Positions 8,762 to 20,635 of a DNA stretch of 64,000 bases are shown here, piece after piece (position 1 is the stretch's first letter; every line of letters begins with the position of its first letter). The notes below the pieces were generated by a model. It had not been told where the DNA came from. It saw only the letters and a list, made by a program, of their open reading frames with translations, and ran no database searches. Source of the DNA: [Phialemoniopsis] sp. UDSM-2020 (taxonomy: Eukaryota; Ascomycota; Sordariomycetes; Thyridiales; Thyridiaceae); the NCBI GenBank assembly GCA_018873225.1, contig JAEILZ010000005.1, forward strand, positions 248,001 through 312,000, written 5' to 3'. A program made the position numbers and the translations under genes.

Positions 8762-11700
8762 ATTATCGGCGAAGCAGATAGGTTGGTTGAGATGGACTGT
8801 CCTTGCGGGATGAAAAGGATAGTTGGAGTTGATAAGCCTAACCTGGCCGAGGTTGTTGTGGTCGGAAACAAGACATGGGGAGAGCAGCGATCTTGTCAAG
8901 AGTTCAAAGATAAAGAACCGCGATCCTCGGCGGACTAGTTATTTTGAATGGCGGCATCGTGGTGAAGGTCTCTGCCTGATCATTGAATCGTGTTGTGCAG
9001 CGAGGGCAATATGGACAGCTTTGTAGAGAATGCTACATGCAATGACAGATAATGATTAAGTGTAGTGAAGGATAGATCGGGAGGCCCACCAAGACTTCGA
9101 TGTTTTGACAGTGAATAGCGTTTCGTAAAACTGACTTCATCAACGCCTTCTTCCTTCACTCCGTCATTCTAATCCAAACAGCTTAACTCTTTTCAGTTAT
9201 CAATTTCCAGAGCATCATGAGCGGACTCGATACCGTCATTTACACGCTGACACTATCTCATCATTAAAATATCCTCTGTGATTAAATTTATAGGTTGCTA
9301 AGATCATATGTCTCCAATATTTCCATGATCACTATATCTCACGAGTGAATTGATTTAGCCTTCCTAAGATTCAAGACAGATGTGACGGAAAGCCTCGCGG
9401 CGAGCATGTCAACCTTGGTTGCTGGTTATTTCGACTCAAATTAAACAATCAATATGTCTTCCAGTCCGACAACAGGCTCTGATGGGATGTCGCCCGCTCA
9501 GAGTCAATTCTCCATGACCTCTGATGCGGCTGGTGTTATTCGAGAGCTGACTCGTTGAATGACACATTCCGACCAATAACTTTGAGTCTGTGCAGTGCCT
9601 TCAAGCCACAAACTATCTTGAATAGATGTTGCCTTATCTTGATTTTCTTATGGCTGGGCTGAGTTAAGGTTGAGATCGATGGATCTTCAGGACCTTGTTG
9701 GTCTTGGCATTCTTCACCCCCTGACTAACTCGCCGATCCGCGATGCGGGAGCCCGACGGTGGCCCGTGACGACCGCCCGAACCACCCCCTGTACAAGCTA
9801 ATAATAGGGGCTCTGCGCGCTAACTCACAGGGCTTGTCTCACCCGACATCCGTGAGTCTTGGCTCCAGGCTCATCGCTTTCACTAAATCTTAAATGATGC
9901 GGCAGCAGCCCAACACCTGAGTGCTCTCATCCATCTGGCCGGGCGTTTCGCACTGGTTTACCGGGGTGTGACTGACCTGGATCAAGAGTAACGTCAAAGG
10001 TAGAGAAACGCTGGAGAACCGTCACTGATCTACTTCGTAGAGCATGTTTCATATCGTCGAAACTTCCGTACTCAGCGACGCTAGAGACAAGAGTCCGATT
10101 CACCTTCGGATTGATAATATTGAGTTGGGATTCCCCAGCCGAACAAAGGATGATGCCAAGGAGGTCTGGCCAGGACACTGTCAATCATGACAAACGCCAT
10201 GGTGGTTCATGGTCGCATAATGAGTCCGAATTCGTAAAAGCAATCACCGCCAAAGTCTTGGGGGACTAGCCAACCCCGGACGATTGGGTCTCTAGGGGTC
10301 CTGGGTCGCGACGAAATGATGCGTTCTTCCCAGTTCCGACTCCTGCATCAAAGCGCACGTACAGCGAAGCATGGACCACCGAGACGATGGGATGCCCATC
10401 CTGGACACACCGGGGGATTCAAACCAATGCATGAATTGACCCAAGTCGATGTTGGACAGGGCTGCACCAACCCGAGACTATGGTCAAGGGTGGGTGCACC
10501 AACTGCGCCAACGAATTTGGGAGGGTGCGGCCGCCCGATCCCAATTCCGGAGATACCAAATACTGTTGGGAGGCCTAAATAAATCCGCGCAAAACATGCC
10601 ACCCGGGGAATGAATGTGTCAATAACTGGCAGGGTTTGATGTGATGGGGAGTTGGGTGAGATCGGTGCCCTGCTACTTCTAGAGCCCACGTGTTCAGAGG
10701 AGAGGGCAGAATTGTGTTGATTTTGTGGTAGCATCGGATTTGTCTGAGAAATGCATTCCATGCTCCAACGCATTTGAGGATTGACCAAAATAAGTACCCA
10801 AGTCAGGAGTAAAGAGCACAGCATTCCAGCGCAAATGGATAAGCTTCCGGTTCGCTGTTTTGGAACGGTGGGCTGTCTCCGTCGAACCACTTTTGGGGGA
10901 TCCATGGGGGTCTTGTCTTGTTCCGGGTACCAGTTCAGCTCCCGGCTCTACTGGCTCTGCAGCCCCTTGTGCCAGTTGGAGCAAGGTGTGCTCGTGGCGG
11001 GTGGGCCTCTCTTATTTGCTTACTGAAGATCCCGGGCCAGATTGACTCCACGATTCTCGCCCCCCCGTCGAAAGGATGCTTTAGCGGTTTGAGTGCTGAC
11101 GGAATGCTGGGGAATTCATCCTCCTTCCCAAGCTTCAAGCTTGATCCCGCGATTCGTCTGGAGGCGCCCCAAGGTCTTACTCAGGTAGCAAACTTTGGGG
11201 TAGTCAATTGTCAGAGATGTACCGAGTAAGTAAGCAAACCGTTTTCGTGGGGTGGCGTTGGAGAGTATCACACCCAACATCCTAGAGCCAGCCCACACCA
11301 CCATCAGGACTGCTGTTGGAAAGGGGATAAGAAGAAAAAGAAAGAAAAAGAGGCCACCAAACCCACAGTTCTCCTGCGTTAAGGTTAACTTAGTATGCCT
11401 GCAAGTGGATTGTGGGCGTTTCGAGAGCCCCGCTGTAAATGCCAGTCCTCAACGCCTCGTTGGCCCGTCGCCGCGGCCCCTGGGGCGCCAGAGAACCTCC
11501 ATCTCGTATCCAGTCAAGCCATCCATTTCTCTCATTGCTCTTCTGCGTGCGTGCTTTTCTGGTGTCGCACCGACTCAGGATCTTCAGCTAGGGTAGCAGT
11601 GCTTGTCTTTCTTTTTTTGGCATCTTGCTTTCCACTTCTTACCCACCTAAATACTACCACCCTGCGTTACCTTCACCTGTGTTTCCCCTTACCCTTGCCT

Positions 11701-11928
11701 ATCTCTCTGTTTCTGTACCTATCCTTTGTCGCCTGTCAGCTCTTGGCTTTCTTTTCTTCTCTTCTTCCTATTCTCTGTTCTCACGGTTTTGCCATGGTTT
11801 TGCTGCCCATAGCCATGCCTAACACCTGCCGCACCGCTGCACCACCACCATAAGACGACGATAAACCGCCCCTCCCAGCAAATTCCCCCTCCAAACCCGC
11901 CCGGGATATCGGGTAGGCATCGTAAGCC
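8762..11928. other. Gene-poor 3.2 kb stretch; CT-rich leader at its right end
   Basis: No complete gene is supported here. Around 9840-10330 on the minus strand there are protein-like stretches (for example WLVPQDFGGDCFYEFGLIM near 10200-10260 and a frame of about 80 codons at 9947-10180) that cannot be joined into a model and may be a decayed gene or chance. From about 11580 to 11790 the plus strand is pyrimidine-rich (CTTTCT, CCACC tracts), the usual look of a fungal promoter/5' leader, directly before the GT32 gene at 11929. Confidence 0.4.
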
Positions 11929-13086
11929 ATGCTTCTGACACAGAGGCCGTCGGGCTTCCGACTTGCCCTGATCGCCTGGGCCGCCTTTTGCATCTGCGTC
12001 CTCCTCTACCACTTTAGCACAATTCGCAGCCACCTCGCGCCGACCGCCGACCTCCTGCGCCAAAAGGCCGGCGAGAAATGGGGTTCCGCCACCGCGCCTG
12101 AGGCTCCGGCGGCGAAAACGACTGCCACAGCAAAAGCGACAGCCACAGCCAAAGTGACACCCGCCGCCACCAGCAGCGATAGCAAGAAGGAGAAACCACA
12201 GAAGCAGCCTGAACAGAAACAAAAACAACCGCCGCCGCCGCCGCCGCCGCCGCCAAAACAGCCAAAGCACATCCCCAAGAAGCTGTGGTACAAGACCGGG
12301 CCCAAGGGCCTGACCGACGACATGCGCGCCTGGCACGACTCGTGCACCAAGCGCAACACGCACTACCGCGCGACCTACCTCAACGACGACAGCGCCGACG
12401 CCTACGTCCAGGAGAACTACGCCGCCGAGCGGCCCGACGTCGTCGACACGTACATGAGCCTGACAATCCCGATCCTGAAAGCCGACTTTTTGCGGTACCT
12501 GCTGCTCTACCGCGAGGGCGGCGTGTGGTTCGACCTCGACGTCTCGTGCGAGACGGTGCCCATCGACGACTGGATCCCGGACGAGTACAAGAACGACACG
12601 GCCATCGTCGTCGGCTGGGAGTTCGACGTCGGCTGGGGCGAGGGGTTCCAGCGCCAGTTCAACAGCTGGACGATCCTGTCGGAGCAAGGGTCGCCGCACA
12701 TGCTGCAGGTCATCGACGACATTGTCGGGGCCATGAAGGCGAGCTCCGAGAAGCACCGCGTGCCCGTCGGCAACCTGACGCTCGAGATGGTCGGCGACGT
12801 CGTCGACTACACGGGCCCGCGGCGCATGACCGAGGGCATCTTCCGCAGCCTCGAGCGCCAGCGCGGCGAGAAGATCGACCGGGCGAAGCTGTCGAACCTG
12901 CGCCAGCCCAAGATGATTGGCGACGTGCTGATCCTGCCCGGGTACGCGCTGGCCATGTCGTCCAACACGTACGAGGGCGAGCAGGTCGGCCCCTCGCTCG
13001 TCACGCACCACTACGCCGGGTCGTGGAAGAACGACAAGGGCGGCGAGACGAAGCGCAGGAGGAGGAGATGGGCGCCGGCAGCATGA
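11929..13086 (+). CDS. GT32 (OCH1-like) glycosyltransferase, type II membrane protein
   Basis: A single-exon gene of 385 residues. GT32 enzymes transfer mannose or related sugars in the Golgi, in N-glycan outer-chain or glycolipid synthesis. Residues 10-29 form one N-terminal membrane anchor (FRLALIAWAAFCICVLLYHF), followed by a lumenal stem rich in Ala, Thr and Lys, a Lys/Gln segment and nine consecutive prolines (101-109) encoded by a CCG-type repeat. The catalytic domain begins at HIPKKLWYKTG; the DXD metal/nucleotide-sugar motif is D202-L-D204 in GGVWFDLDVS, preceded by K-ADFLRYLLLYREGG, typical of Gly_transf_sug enzymes. The C terminus is GSWKN then an Arg-rich tail. The exact linkage made cannot be told; OCH1, HOC1 and SUR1/CSG1-like relatives all share these motifs. 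Confidence 0.9.
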   Translation: MLLTQRPSGFRLALIAWAAFCICVLLYHFSTIRSHLAPTADLLRQKAGEKWGSATAPEAPAAKTTATAKATATAKVTPAATSSDSKKEKPQKQPEQKQKQPPPPPPPPPKQPKHIPKKLWYKTGPKGLTDDMRAWHDSCTKRNTHYRATYLNDDSADAYVQENYAAERPDVVDTYMSLTIPILKADFLRYLLLYREGGVWFDLDVSCETVPIDDWIPDEYKNDTAIVVGWEFDVGWGEGFQRQFNSWTILSEQGSPHMLQVIDDIVGAMKASSEKHRVPVGNLTLEMVGDVVDYTGPRRMTEGIFRSLERQRGEKIDRAKLSNLRQPKMIGDVLILPGYALAMSSNTYEGEQVGPSLVTHHYAGSWKNDKGGETKRRRRRWAPAA

Positions 13087-14821
13087 GACTGTCGAGAGTC
13101 ACAAAAAGCATGACTGGATTTTTGCACATATCGGCGTCTTTTGGGTCTGGGCTTGGTACGATATAGATGGAAACTGGACCTCTTTCGTTATGTACAATAA
13201 TGTCATTTTCCTGGAGTAATGGGACAGCGGGGACACCAGAGGAACCTGCGGACAAAGCAACTAATAGACTTACCAAATACCCTTATCAGGTCGTCGGTTC
13301 GCGAATCTCTCGTTTGCGGTGTTTGTGCTCTTCGTGCAATACACTTGAGCTGCTCATCTTGAAGTCATGGCTCAGCGACAAGAGTCGCCACGACACGTTG
13401 TCCAAATTACATTTAAAACCACTGTTGTATGGGTGTGTCACTCTAAGCCATAATTCGGGCGGGTAGGCCCGGTTCACACCATGGATTCAGTATGCTTGGG
13501 GGTTTCGAGCTCGACCGTGGTCGAGTTCATTGGACGTCTGGCCGTTCCTTGCAGAAACACAGTGCTAGCATTAGAGCTTTTCTGCCTTGACTCCCCCTTG
13601 ACGAACAAAACACTGCCATGGGCCTAAGGCTCTTTGAAACCAAATGTCAGATGGAAGATTTAATTGTTAATTTTGACGAGGCAATCCCCAGACAAGTAAA
13701 TGTCTGCTAAAATAGGGGAATGCTCAACTTTCTCCAGACCGAAGGCCAACGAGGAAAGCACGTGTTTGACACAGCTGAAACAATGAATGAAAGCGAGTCA
13801 CTACGAGGTCCTAATGATAGTTTAATAGGACAAGATGATGTGACGACTGTGATCGGATCGGCGCCAGTGCCAGGCCGGCGAAGCGTCACTTCAATGTTGC
13901 ACCATTTGGTGTTCGAGGCCAACCCTGGAAATTTGAGCGTGGGGGGGGGGGGGGGGGGTCCAGCGCCCCCCCGTCCAGCGCAGATGAGTACTCAGATTTC
14001 TTTAGGGCGTAACAAGAACATGTAAATTCACCAGAGTATCTTTTGCTTCGGAGATCCATCTGCAAGTGAGAAGTCTCTCGTCCTTCGCTATTGCAGAGCA
14101 CACAGCAGTTATTGTCGCCATGGTGCTTGCCATCTCGAGGGCACAGAGCTTGCTGCGCTAAAGTGGTGGGGGAGCTGGTCTGGTGTGACCAGGATGCACC
14201 TGATGGTGGGAGAAATGCGGGCCTTTCCGCCTGGGAGGACCTGAAACAGCGCCAAAGGGTGGGGTTTGCTGGGTCCACGGGTGTATCGAGCTTAGCGCCA
14301 GTCCGCCCTGGATCAGCCCTATGAGCCTCAATCACTCGATGTAGACATAACTTGGTGTGTTGTGACCACGGTTGAGTCGGGGTGATTTTGTAGGCTACCA
14401 GGGCGAAGTGTAAACGCCCCGAATCACATTGGTGATTGCTTTTTGACCGTAATTCAGAATGCCATAATCAGAACCGGTGCGGTTCGGAGTAGATCATGAA
14501 CGAGTCGAGAATGCTGAGTTCGCCGTTTGAAGGGATTAGATAGACGAGATGCTGCTATGCTTCGAGATGTGTGAGAGCCTTCAAGTGGGCCAATGTTTCT
14601 ATAAGGAGTGTGTCAAACTTCGTGTCGATGCAGTAGGTAGGTGGTGGCATCGCGAATCTTGTTTGCGTTTGCGACTTCACCTTCGCGGGCTCCACTATCG
14701 CGATATGGCGATGACGGCAGGGCCTTTCACGTCGTAGACGTCCGGAAAGCAAATTTGAGGCCTAAATTTAGGGGGAGGCTTAAATTCCTTAATAAGCTTC
14801 AATTCTTTCACCCAAGCGAGC
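13087..14821. other. Intergenic stretch with an 18-G homopolymer
   Basis: No gene is supported over about 1.7 kb. The most visible feature is an uninterrupted run of 18 G at 13941-13958, followed closely by a 7-C run at 13966-13972. Open frames across it are in several frames at once and lack family features. Confidence 0.45.
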
Positions 14822-15131
14822 TGGGATGGTGTAAGCGGTTAGGTGAGGTGTCACCTCGCTGCAATGACCACTATCCCGTTTGACTCCTTCAGACACGGAT
14901 TCTAACCCCTGCCCGAGGTCCTGAGTTCGATCCGCCCCTAAATCACCTTATGGGGCAGGTTGCGCTGTGATGGACCTCGAGATGCGAGGTTATCCATATT
15001 GAAACCGCAAAGAAATACCGCCACAGAGATCACCTCCCCCGAAAGGGGTGGCGGGGTGCTGTAGCTGCTGGATTAGCCCAGTGGGCAGGACCTTCAAAGA
15101 AGGGCTTCTTCTTTTTGCCTTTTCTTTTTTA
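14822..15131 (+). repeat. tRNA-like / SINE-like element (candidate Pol III unit)
   Basis: An A-box-like sequence (TGGTGTAAGCGG, 14827-14838) is followed about 85 bases later by a B-box-like sequence (GAGTTCGATCC, 14923-14933), the order of an internal Pol III promoter. It does not fold as a tRNA: the five bases either side of the TTCGATC loop do not pair. Downstream, a GAAA-capped hairpin of C and G runs lies at 15031-15052 and a second hairpin GCCC-AGT-GGGC at 15076-15086. T-runs at 15112-15116 and 15125-15130 could end transcription. This is the build of a tRNA-derived SINE, a tRNA relic or a Pol III ncRNA. No other copy occurs in the window, so repeat status is unproven. Confidence 0.35.
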
Positions 15132-15204
15132 TTTCATCTTGACTTCAGCACACTTTCAATACTTCTCTACGCACTACTAGCATCTCTAAAAGCTTCCTGC
15201 CCCT

Positions 15205-17763
15205 TTAAATCTCCTTGATAAAGCCAACTTCAACCACCTTGTCAGCATCAATGTCGAGGTCTGCAAGCTTGGTCCGCGAGTTTTCACGCAGCCAGAGAAA
15301 CACCCAAAGAACGTACGCGCGGAGGCGCGGCCACACAGCCCACGAGCGCGACGCCGGCCTCTTGATCTTCATGGTCTCCTTGCCCAGGACGTACACCATC
15401 TGCGAGTCTCGCGCAGCGCGCAGAACCTCTAGCTCCTGAGCTACACCTGCCCCGTGACTCCGACCGCTCGAGGACGAAGTGAGCGCGAGCTCCACCTGTG
15501 ACAGTAAGTCCCGCGCCAGACCCCGGTGCAGCACGTTCTCGGCGTACCCGTGCCGCAGCGTGACGGCGTAGCAACCCGGCAACTCGCCGCCGCCGCCACC
15601 GACACGCGTGACGATGTACCGCTCAGAAACTGGGGTGACAGCAGGCACGGACAGCGCGCGCATGTGGAAGAGCACTACGACGGCCGGGCGGGCGGCGAAC
15701 TTGGCGACGAACTGTGCGAACGAGGGCGGCAGGCGTGCTGGCTGGCCGGACTTGTCGAAGAAGATGCCTATGCCGGGTACCGTTGAGAGCGGCGTGCCGC
15801 CGAGGGCGGGGCTAAGTGATAGGTGTGATGGGTCGACTGCGTTGGCTGAAGAAGAGGAAGTGGGCGGGTGTTGCAGGAGGCTGGCAAGGGAAAGCTGGTC
15901 TATCGACTCGGCCCTCCACTGGCACTCCTTGCCGAAGCGCCAGACGGTGAAGATGGCCGAGAGGATGAAGGCCAGGAGTAGGGTGAACCAGGCGCCGTCG
16001 GGGACCTTCTCGTAAACGGACGAGAGGAAAGCGCCGTCGAGCGCGGCGAAGACGACCCACACTGGAACGACGGCGTAAGCGGGAAGACGCCAAACGAGGA
16101 TAGCCACGAGGGCGACCATGCAAGTGGTGACTAGACACAAGGGAGGTTAGCAAAGATGCGGATGTGGGGCATGGGAGGTTGCTCTCAAGGCCATACTGAA
16201 CGTGACTGTGATGACGCATACACCGTATGCGTTTCCCAGGGATGTAGTCTGCCCAGTGTCAGTACCGATCTCAATCGTAGATGAAGTGGTCTAGCTCTGA
16301 CGTACATTGTTGTACACCGCCGTCACTACAACCGCGCCGATCATCAGCAACCAGTTGGCCATGGGCATATACACCTGCTCGTGGAACACATTGCTCGTGT
16401 GCACGACCTTGATGTGCGGAAAGTAAGAGAGGCGCATGATCTGCCGCAGCAGCTGGAACGTCGACGTGATCATAGCCTGCGACGCGACGATGGCCGCGAG
16501 CACGGCGATGACGAGGCTAAAGTAGAAGCTTCCTGGGGGCACGGTGCGGAAGAACGGCGATGAGTACGCTGTCTGGCTCTCATCGCGCGAAATGTAAGCC
16601 GCTTGGCCGATATAGGCAAACAGCAGGCATGGGTAGGCTAGGCATGCCCAGGAGATCTGCACGGCGCGCTTGCTGAAGGCGCCTAGGTCGGCGAAGAGGG
16701 CCTCGACGCCGGTGAAAGCGAGGAGCAGGCCACCGAGTGACTTCCAGCCGTCGTGGCCATTGCGCACCAGATAGGTGAAGGCGTAGTGCGGGCTGAAGGC
16801 CCGGAGGACGGTGTAGTCGTGCGCGACGAGGTTGTAGATGCCGGCGCAGAGGTTAAAGAGCAGCCACACACACACAATTGGGGCGAAAGTGGTGCCAATC
16901 TTGGCGGTGCCAAAGGGCTGGATCAGGAACAGGACGACGAGGATCGCGCAGGATATGCCGACGATGGCCGAGGTGCCAAGGTCAGGGCTGGCTACCGTGA
17001 TGCCCTGGATGGCGCCGAGGACGGACTGGGCTGGTGTCAGGACACCATCTGCCATGACCATGGAGACGCCGAGCACGCCGATGAATTGGAGAGCAAACTG
17101 CAGGACCTTGGAGTGCTCGAGTAGGGCACGAAGGCTCCTACCTCCGGACTTGAGGTCATTAGTGCGGTAGCGTCGCATCTGCACAGTCGCATTCTCCCTA
17201 GGGTCGCGACGTACGATATCGGTGTACCTCGACAGGAGGCTGTAGAGGGCGAAGGTGCCTCCCTGACCATCATCATCGGCACGGAGAACGATCAGGCAGT
17301 ATTTGACGGTGACGATCAGGGTGAGCGACCAGATAATGATGGACAGGGCGCCGACGAGATCATCCCAGGAAGGATGGGCCGAGAAGGTGGAGGAGAAGAC
17401 GTAGAGGGGCGAGGTACCGATGTCGCCGTAGATGACACCGGTGGCCTGGAAGCTGAGCCACAGGAGTACGAAGCCGCTGTAGGTCTAGAAGCGAGATGAG
17501 TGTGTTAGCCAAGATGCTTTGGGGGTGCAATGAGGAGGTAGATGTCAGAGGAAGGTATTAAGGTCAAGACATACTTGCTTTCGCGAGCCTTGTAGATCCT
17601 GCTCTGCGACTACTCTCGCTTTTTCTTCATCCCCAATGCTGGCACGCCTATCGGCAAAAGTACCTGCCATGCTTGGGACTTTGCCATTGTTGCTTTCCTC
17701 TGGGCCAGGATCGCCCTGTGCCCCTGTCGGAAGGGTTATTGGATCGGGTAACTCTTGAGCCAT
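15205..17763 (-). CDS. HAK1: HAK/KUP-type high-affinity potassium transporter
   Basis: Plasma-membrane K+ uptake, probably K+/H+ symport. I model four exons: 17763-17575, 17484-16306, 16248-16197 and 16130-15205, giving 781 residues, the normal fungal length. The 63-residue N terminus is hydrophilic. The first membrane segment carries the family signature GVIYGDIGTSPLY (about 79-91). Further blocks are MVMADGVLTPAQSVL, FADLGAFSKRAVQISW and the stretch AVYNN/TTSLGNAYGVCV/TFITTCMV, which is split by two introns; the 52-base exon 3 fits exactly into this conserved stretch. About 12 membrane segments are followed by a C-terminal cytosolic domain ending in VVEVGFIKEI. There is no sign of damage. 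Nothing visible tells how it is regulated; members of the family are often induced by K+ starvation. Confidence 0.94.
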
Positions 17764-19043
17764 GGTGAAAATGGGTTGCGAGTCTTAAGCGTCTGTTAGT
17801 ACATATCGGTCAAAGTAAGCGAAGAGATCTGTTCTTACAGACGAGTTCATGCAGTGCAATGTACGCGCGATTATGACGATCAATGCAGGCAAATCAGAGT
17901 CAACTGGGAGGTGTGAATTATCATTCAAGGAGCGGCATATATAAGCATCAAAAGCCGCGGGCAGGGCTGCACTTTAAGTGACCATACCATGGCCGACCAG
18001 GTCATTCTCTTGGTAATAATCATGACCGTCATAATTCAAGCCGTTTCCGGCTTGCCTGTCGGGATATAGACCGACTCTCGAATTGGCTGCCTCCCCATCT
18101 CAGTGAGTGGGAAAATCCCGCATACCAACCCTCGAGAGGCAACACGCCTTGTGCCATTTCACATTGCAACGATATTTGGGTTGCCTACAAAACTAGCTCG
18201 ACGCGTAATTAAATCCCCATACAAGTCTGACGGTATGGAGGCCTGATCCAGACTAGGGATTCTCGCAAGTGTGGGGATGGCCATATCGTCAAATCCAGAT
18301 TCGTGGAGAGAAATCACATGCCTGTTGGTGAGGAAAGGGTAGATATCAGTAACCAAAGAGAAAAATGCCTCAAGCAGCAGCAACGTGTTCCTGAAGCGCG
18401 GTTCAATATCCTCTTTGGAATTAGGCCAGATTTAATAATTTTGTCGCTGGTTTTGTGAAATGATTGTAGTGGCGCTCAGCGGGGGTGGTGTTTTGCTGTG
18501 AGGCGATTTCAAGTTGCGGACAACCTCGTGCTGGCAGCGGAGCTTTTATGTAAAAAAAAAAAAAAAAAAAAACACGTCCAGCGTCGTAAGAACATCGACC
18601 ACTTAAAATCAAACAAAAGTTCGGAATGAAACGTGACACAGATCATCTATTGTACGTAGACTGCTACTTGTTCTAATGACAGATAAGAGGCTTATCGTAC
18701 GCAGCAATTTATCTGGTCTTTATGATACCAAAATCAAGGTATATCAGTCTAAGCTTGCTTAGTATGAAGGTAGTATTCATCACTTCCGTTAAAACAATTT
18801 GTAATGACGACGTCAGGATGTGATTCCCTGAACAAGCATTCCCTTTTTCTTTTTTTCTTAATGGAATAAAAGAGCCTGTCCTTAGGCAGTTTAACTTTCT
18901 AGCTGCCTTGAAGAGCTATAGTACCACCTTTCCAGTCAATGAGTGCCAAGGAAGGGAACCTATAGCACTGGCTGTTCTGAAAGCCTCGCACGCACAGTCC
19001 ACGAAGAAGACTGCGACGCGTTATTTTAATGCTCGCTTGTATA
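17764..19043. other. Intergenic: HAK upstream region, 21-A homopolymer
   Basis: No gene is supported. The left part is the HAK promoter side. A run of 21 A occupies 18552-18572; with downstream AT-rich sequence it could be an old retroposed tail, but no element boundary is visible. A 74-codon frame at 18159-18383 (-) has no recognisable features. Confidence 0.45.
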
Positions 19044-20036
19044 TCATTCTGATGTTTCCTGTCGCCGAATTGTAAGACCATACCCTTCCGGGTCGTAACA
19101 TAATATGTCTGAACCTGGCGAGTCCTCGCGACGACCAAAAATCCAATACTCGTACCTATCCGTGGTAAGTCGCTCGAACCAGGGGTCAGGCATTTCAGTT
19201 GCATACAATTTCATCCAACCACAGTAATTGTCGCAGTCGTCAAAACCCTGATACCGCCTTACGGCTTGGGAATCCACTAGCCAAACGTATGCCCATGCGC
19301 AAGGTGCCGCGCGAGCCTGTTCACAGTCCCTTTTGGTTAGTAATAGAGACATCAAGAGGTGCACCGAGCAAAGCATACATATCTTTCCTCGCGTGGCCCC
19401 AGCTCCGGGGTCGGTACTTCGTTCGGCAAGGCGGCCAAGGATCGGAGTGAGTCTTCGTCAACCACAAGGAAGTCGAGGTATCTAGGATTGCCGACGCGTT
19501 TGAAATCAAGAGTTCCCACCGTTCTGTGAGCCCACCCTTCAAAGATACTTGTGAGAGACTCTATATCTGTCTGACTAGCTTTCGCGATATCAGATAAGTT
19601 CAGGGCCTTGAGCTCTGGGCCCTCAACCGCCTCAAGAACGAATCGACGACCTAGTTCTTCGTTCAGTGAGGGGTCGGGCTTGTTCGAAGCTAGGCGATTG
19701 TTGTGGATGATGAAGTCAGAAACCCATCGCGTGAGCTTATCGAGAGCTGCAGGCCACAGTGCATCTGACTCGGGCGAGTAGGCGGTACGTAGCACTGAGA
19801 ACTTATTAGACCATTGCGCATCAAAGAAACATAGGCGGTAACAAGATGACCTGCAAGAAGCTAAACATACCGGTGTAGCCCCAAGTTCCTCGGGCATATT
19901 CGTCACCAAATTGGCGGAACTGGCCCATGCCCCAATACATATGCCTTATCCAATACAGTGCCTGATCATCCCGATATTTCGAACCAGGCCGCGATCCCTC
20001 AAAAGGAGGCTGCGGAAACGACACTTTGATGGACAT
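19044..20036 (-). CDS. Unrecognised three-exon paralog A
   Basis: Exons 20036-19871, 19794-19379 and 19316-19044 give 284 residues; both introns are GT-AG and phases 1 and 0 are kept. I do not recognise the family. Blocks shared with the neighbour at 20636-21576 are RGTWGYTG at the first junction, LWPAALDKL.RWVS.F, NEELGRRFVLEA, DFLVVDEDSLRSLA, and in the last exon WAYVWLVD....RY.G.D..DNY.G.MKL......WFERL. It is Trp/Tyr- and acid-rich, without signal peptide, membrane segment or known catalytic motif; probably cytosolic. The start is the first ATG (MSIKVSF). Upstream in frame the sequence LPDFQPSPATRY begins with TTG where the sister gene has its ATG, hinting at a lost start. Confidence 0.72.
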
Positions 20037-20635
20037 AGTGTATCTAGTTGCTGGTGAAGGTTGAAAGTCAGGCAAAGCGGTGAGTGTGTGGAGATATCAG
20101 GCGTCGAAGGAAAGGCCTCTTCGCTAAACCCTACCCCTGAAATAGGCAGCCAAACTCCATTACATTGAGTCTTGGCAACAAGCGAGTAGATGACAATAAA
20201 GATCTAGATCAGAACAGGCAATACGGTATCACTTAACATCAATGTGCTGCCACCGCCTTATTCAATATACTTCCGTAGATCCTTTTTTAATAGAAACAAG
20301 CCCTTGAGCGGAAGCAAAGAAACAATATCACACGTTGCCGGCCAGAGAGTGGGAGGATGTGTAAGCCCAAGTGACCAAGTGATCTGTAGTGTCAGACTGG
20401 ATACTATATTTCAATGTCTAGTGTTACTCTGGTCAATATATTAGGTCATGAATTGATAAAGTCTAACTGTGGGTATCGTATATGAGTTTCGGACTTCTTG
20501 GTGATATATCAATTGGAGCTTACGTAGAGATGAAAGTCAGGACATCACTCGAAAGCTTATATGCTAACCCATAAATTCTCGGTTGAGCCTATGTCGTTGC
20601 AAGATCCTCGCCACCCACTTGTGCGGTGGTGATTT
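20037..20635. other. Spacer between paralogs A and B
   Basis: Holds the promoter side of paralog A and the 3' flank of paralog B. No other gene is seen. Confidence 0.5.

Noticed and set aside
10348..10905. 185-codon frame on the minus strand
   Set aside because: Overlaps several frames on the other strand, has no signal peptide, motif or splice partner, and lies in a gene-poor stretch.
13886..14335. 149-codon minus-strand frame
   Set aside because: Includes a proline run made by the G homopolymer and has no family features; likely chance.
18552..18572. 21-A run as a retroposon tail
   Set aside because: No element body, target-site duplication or coding relic is visible next to it.
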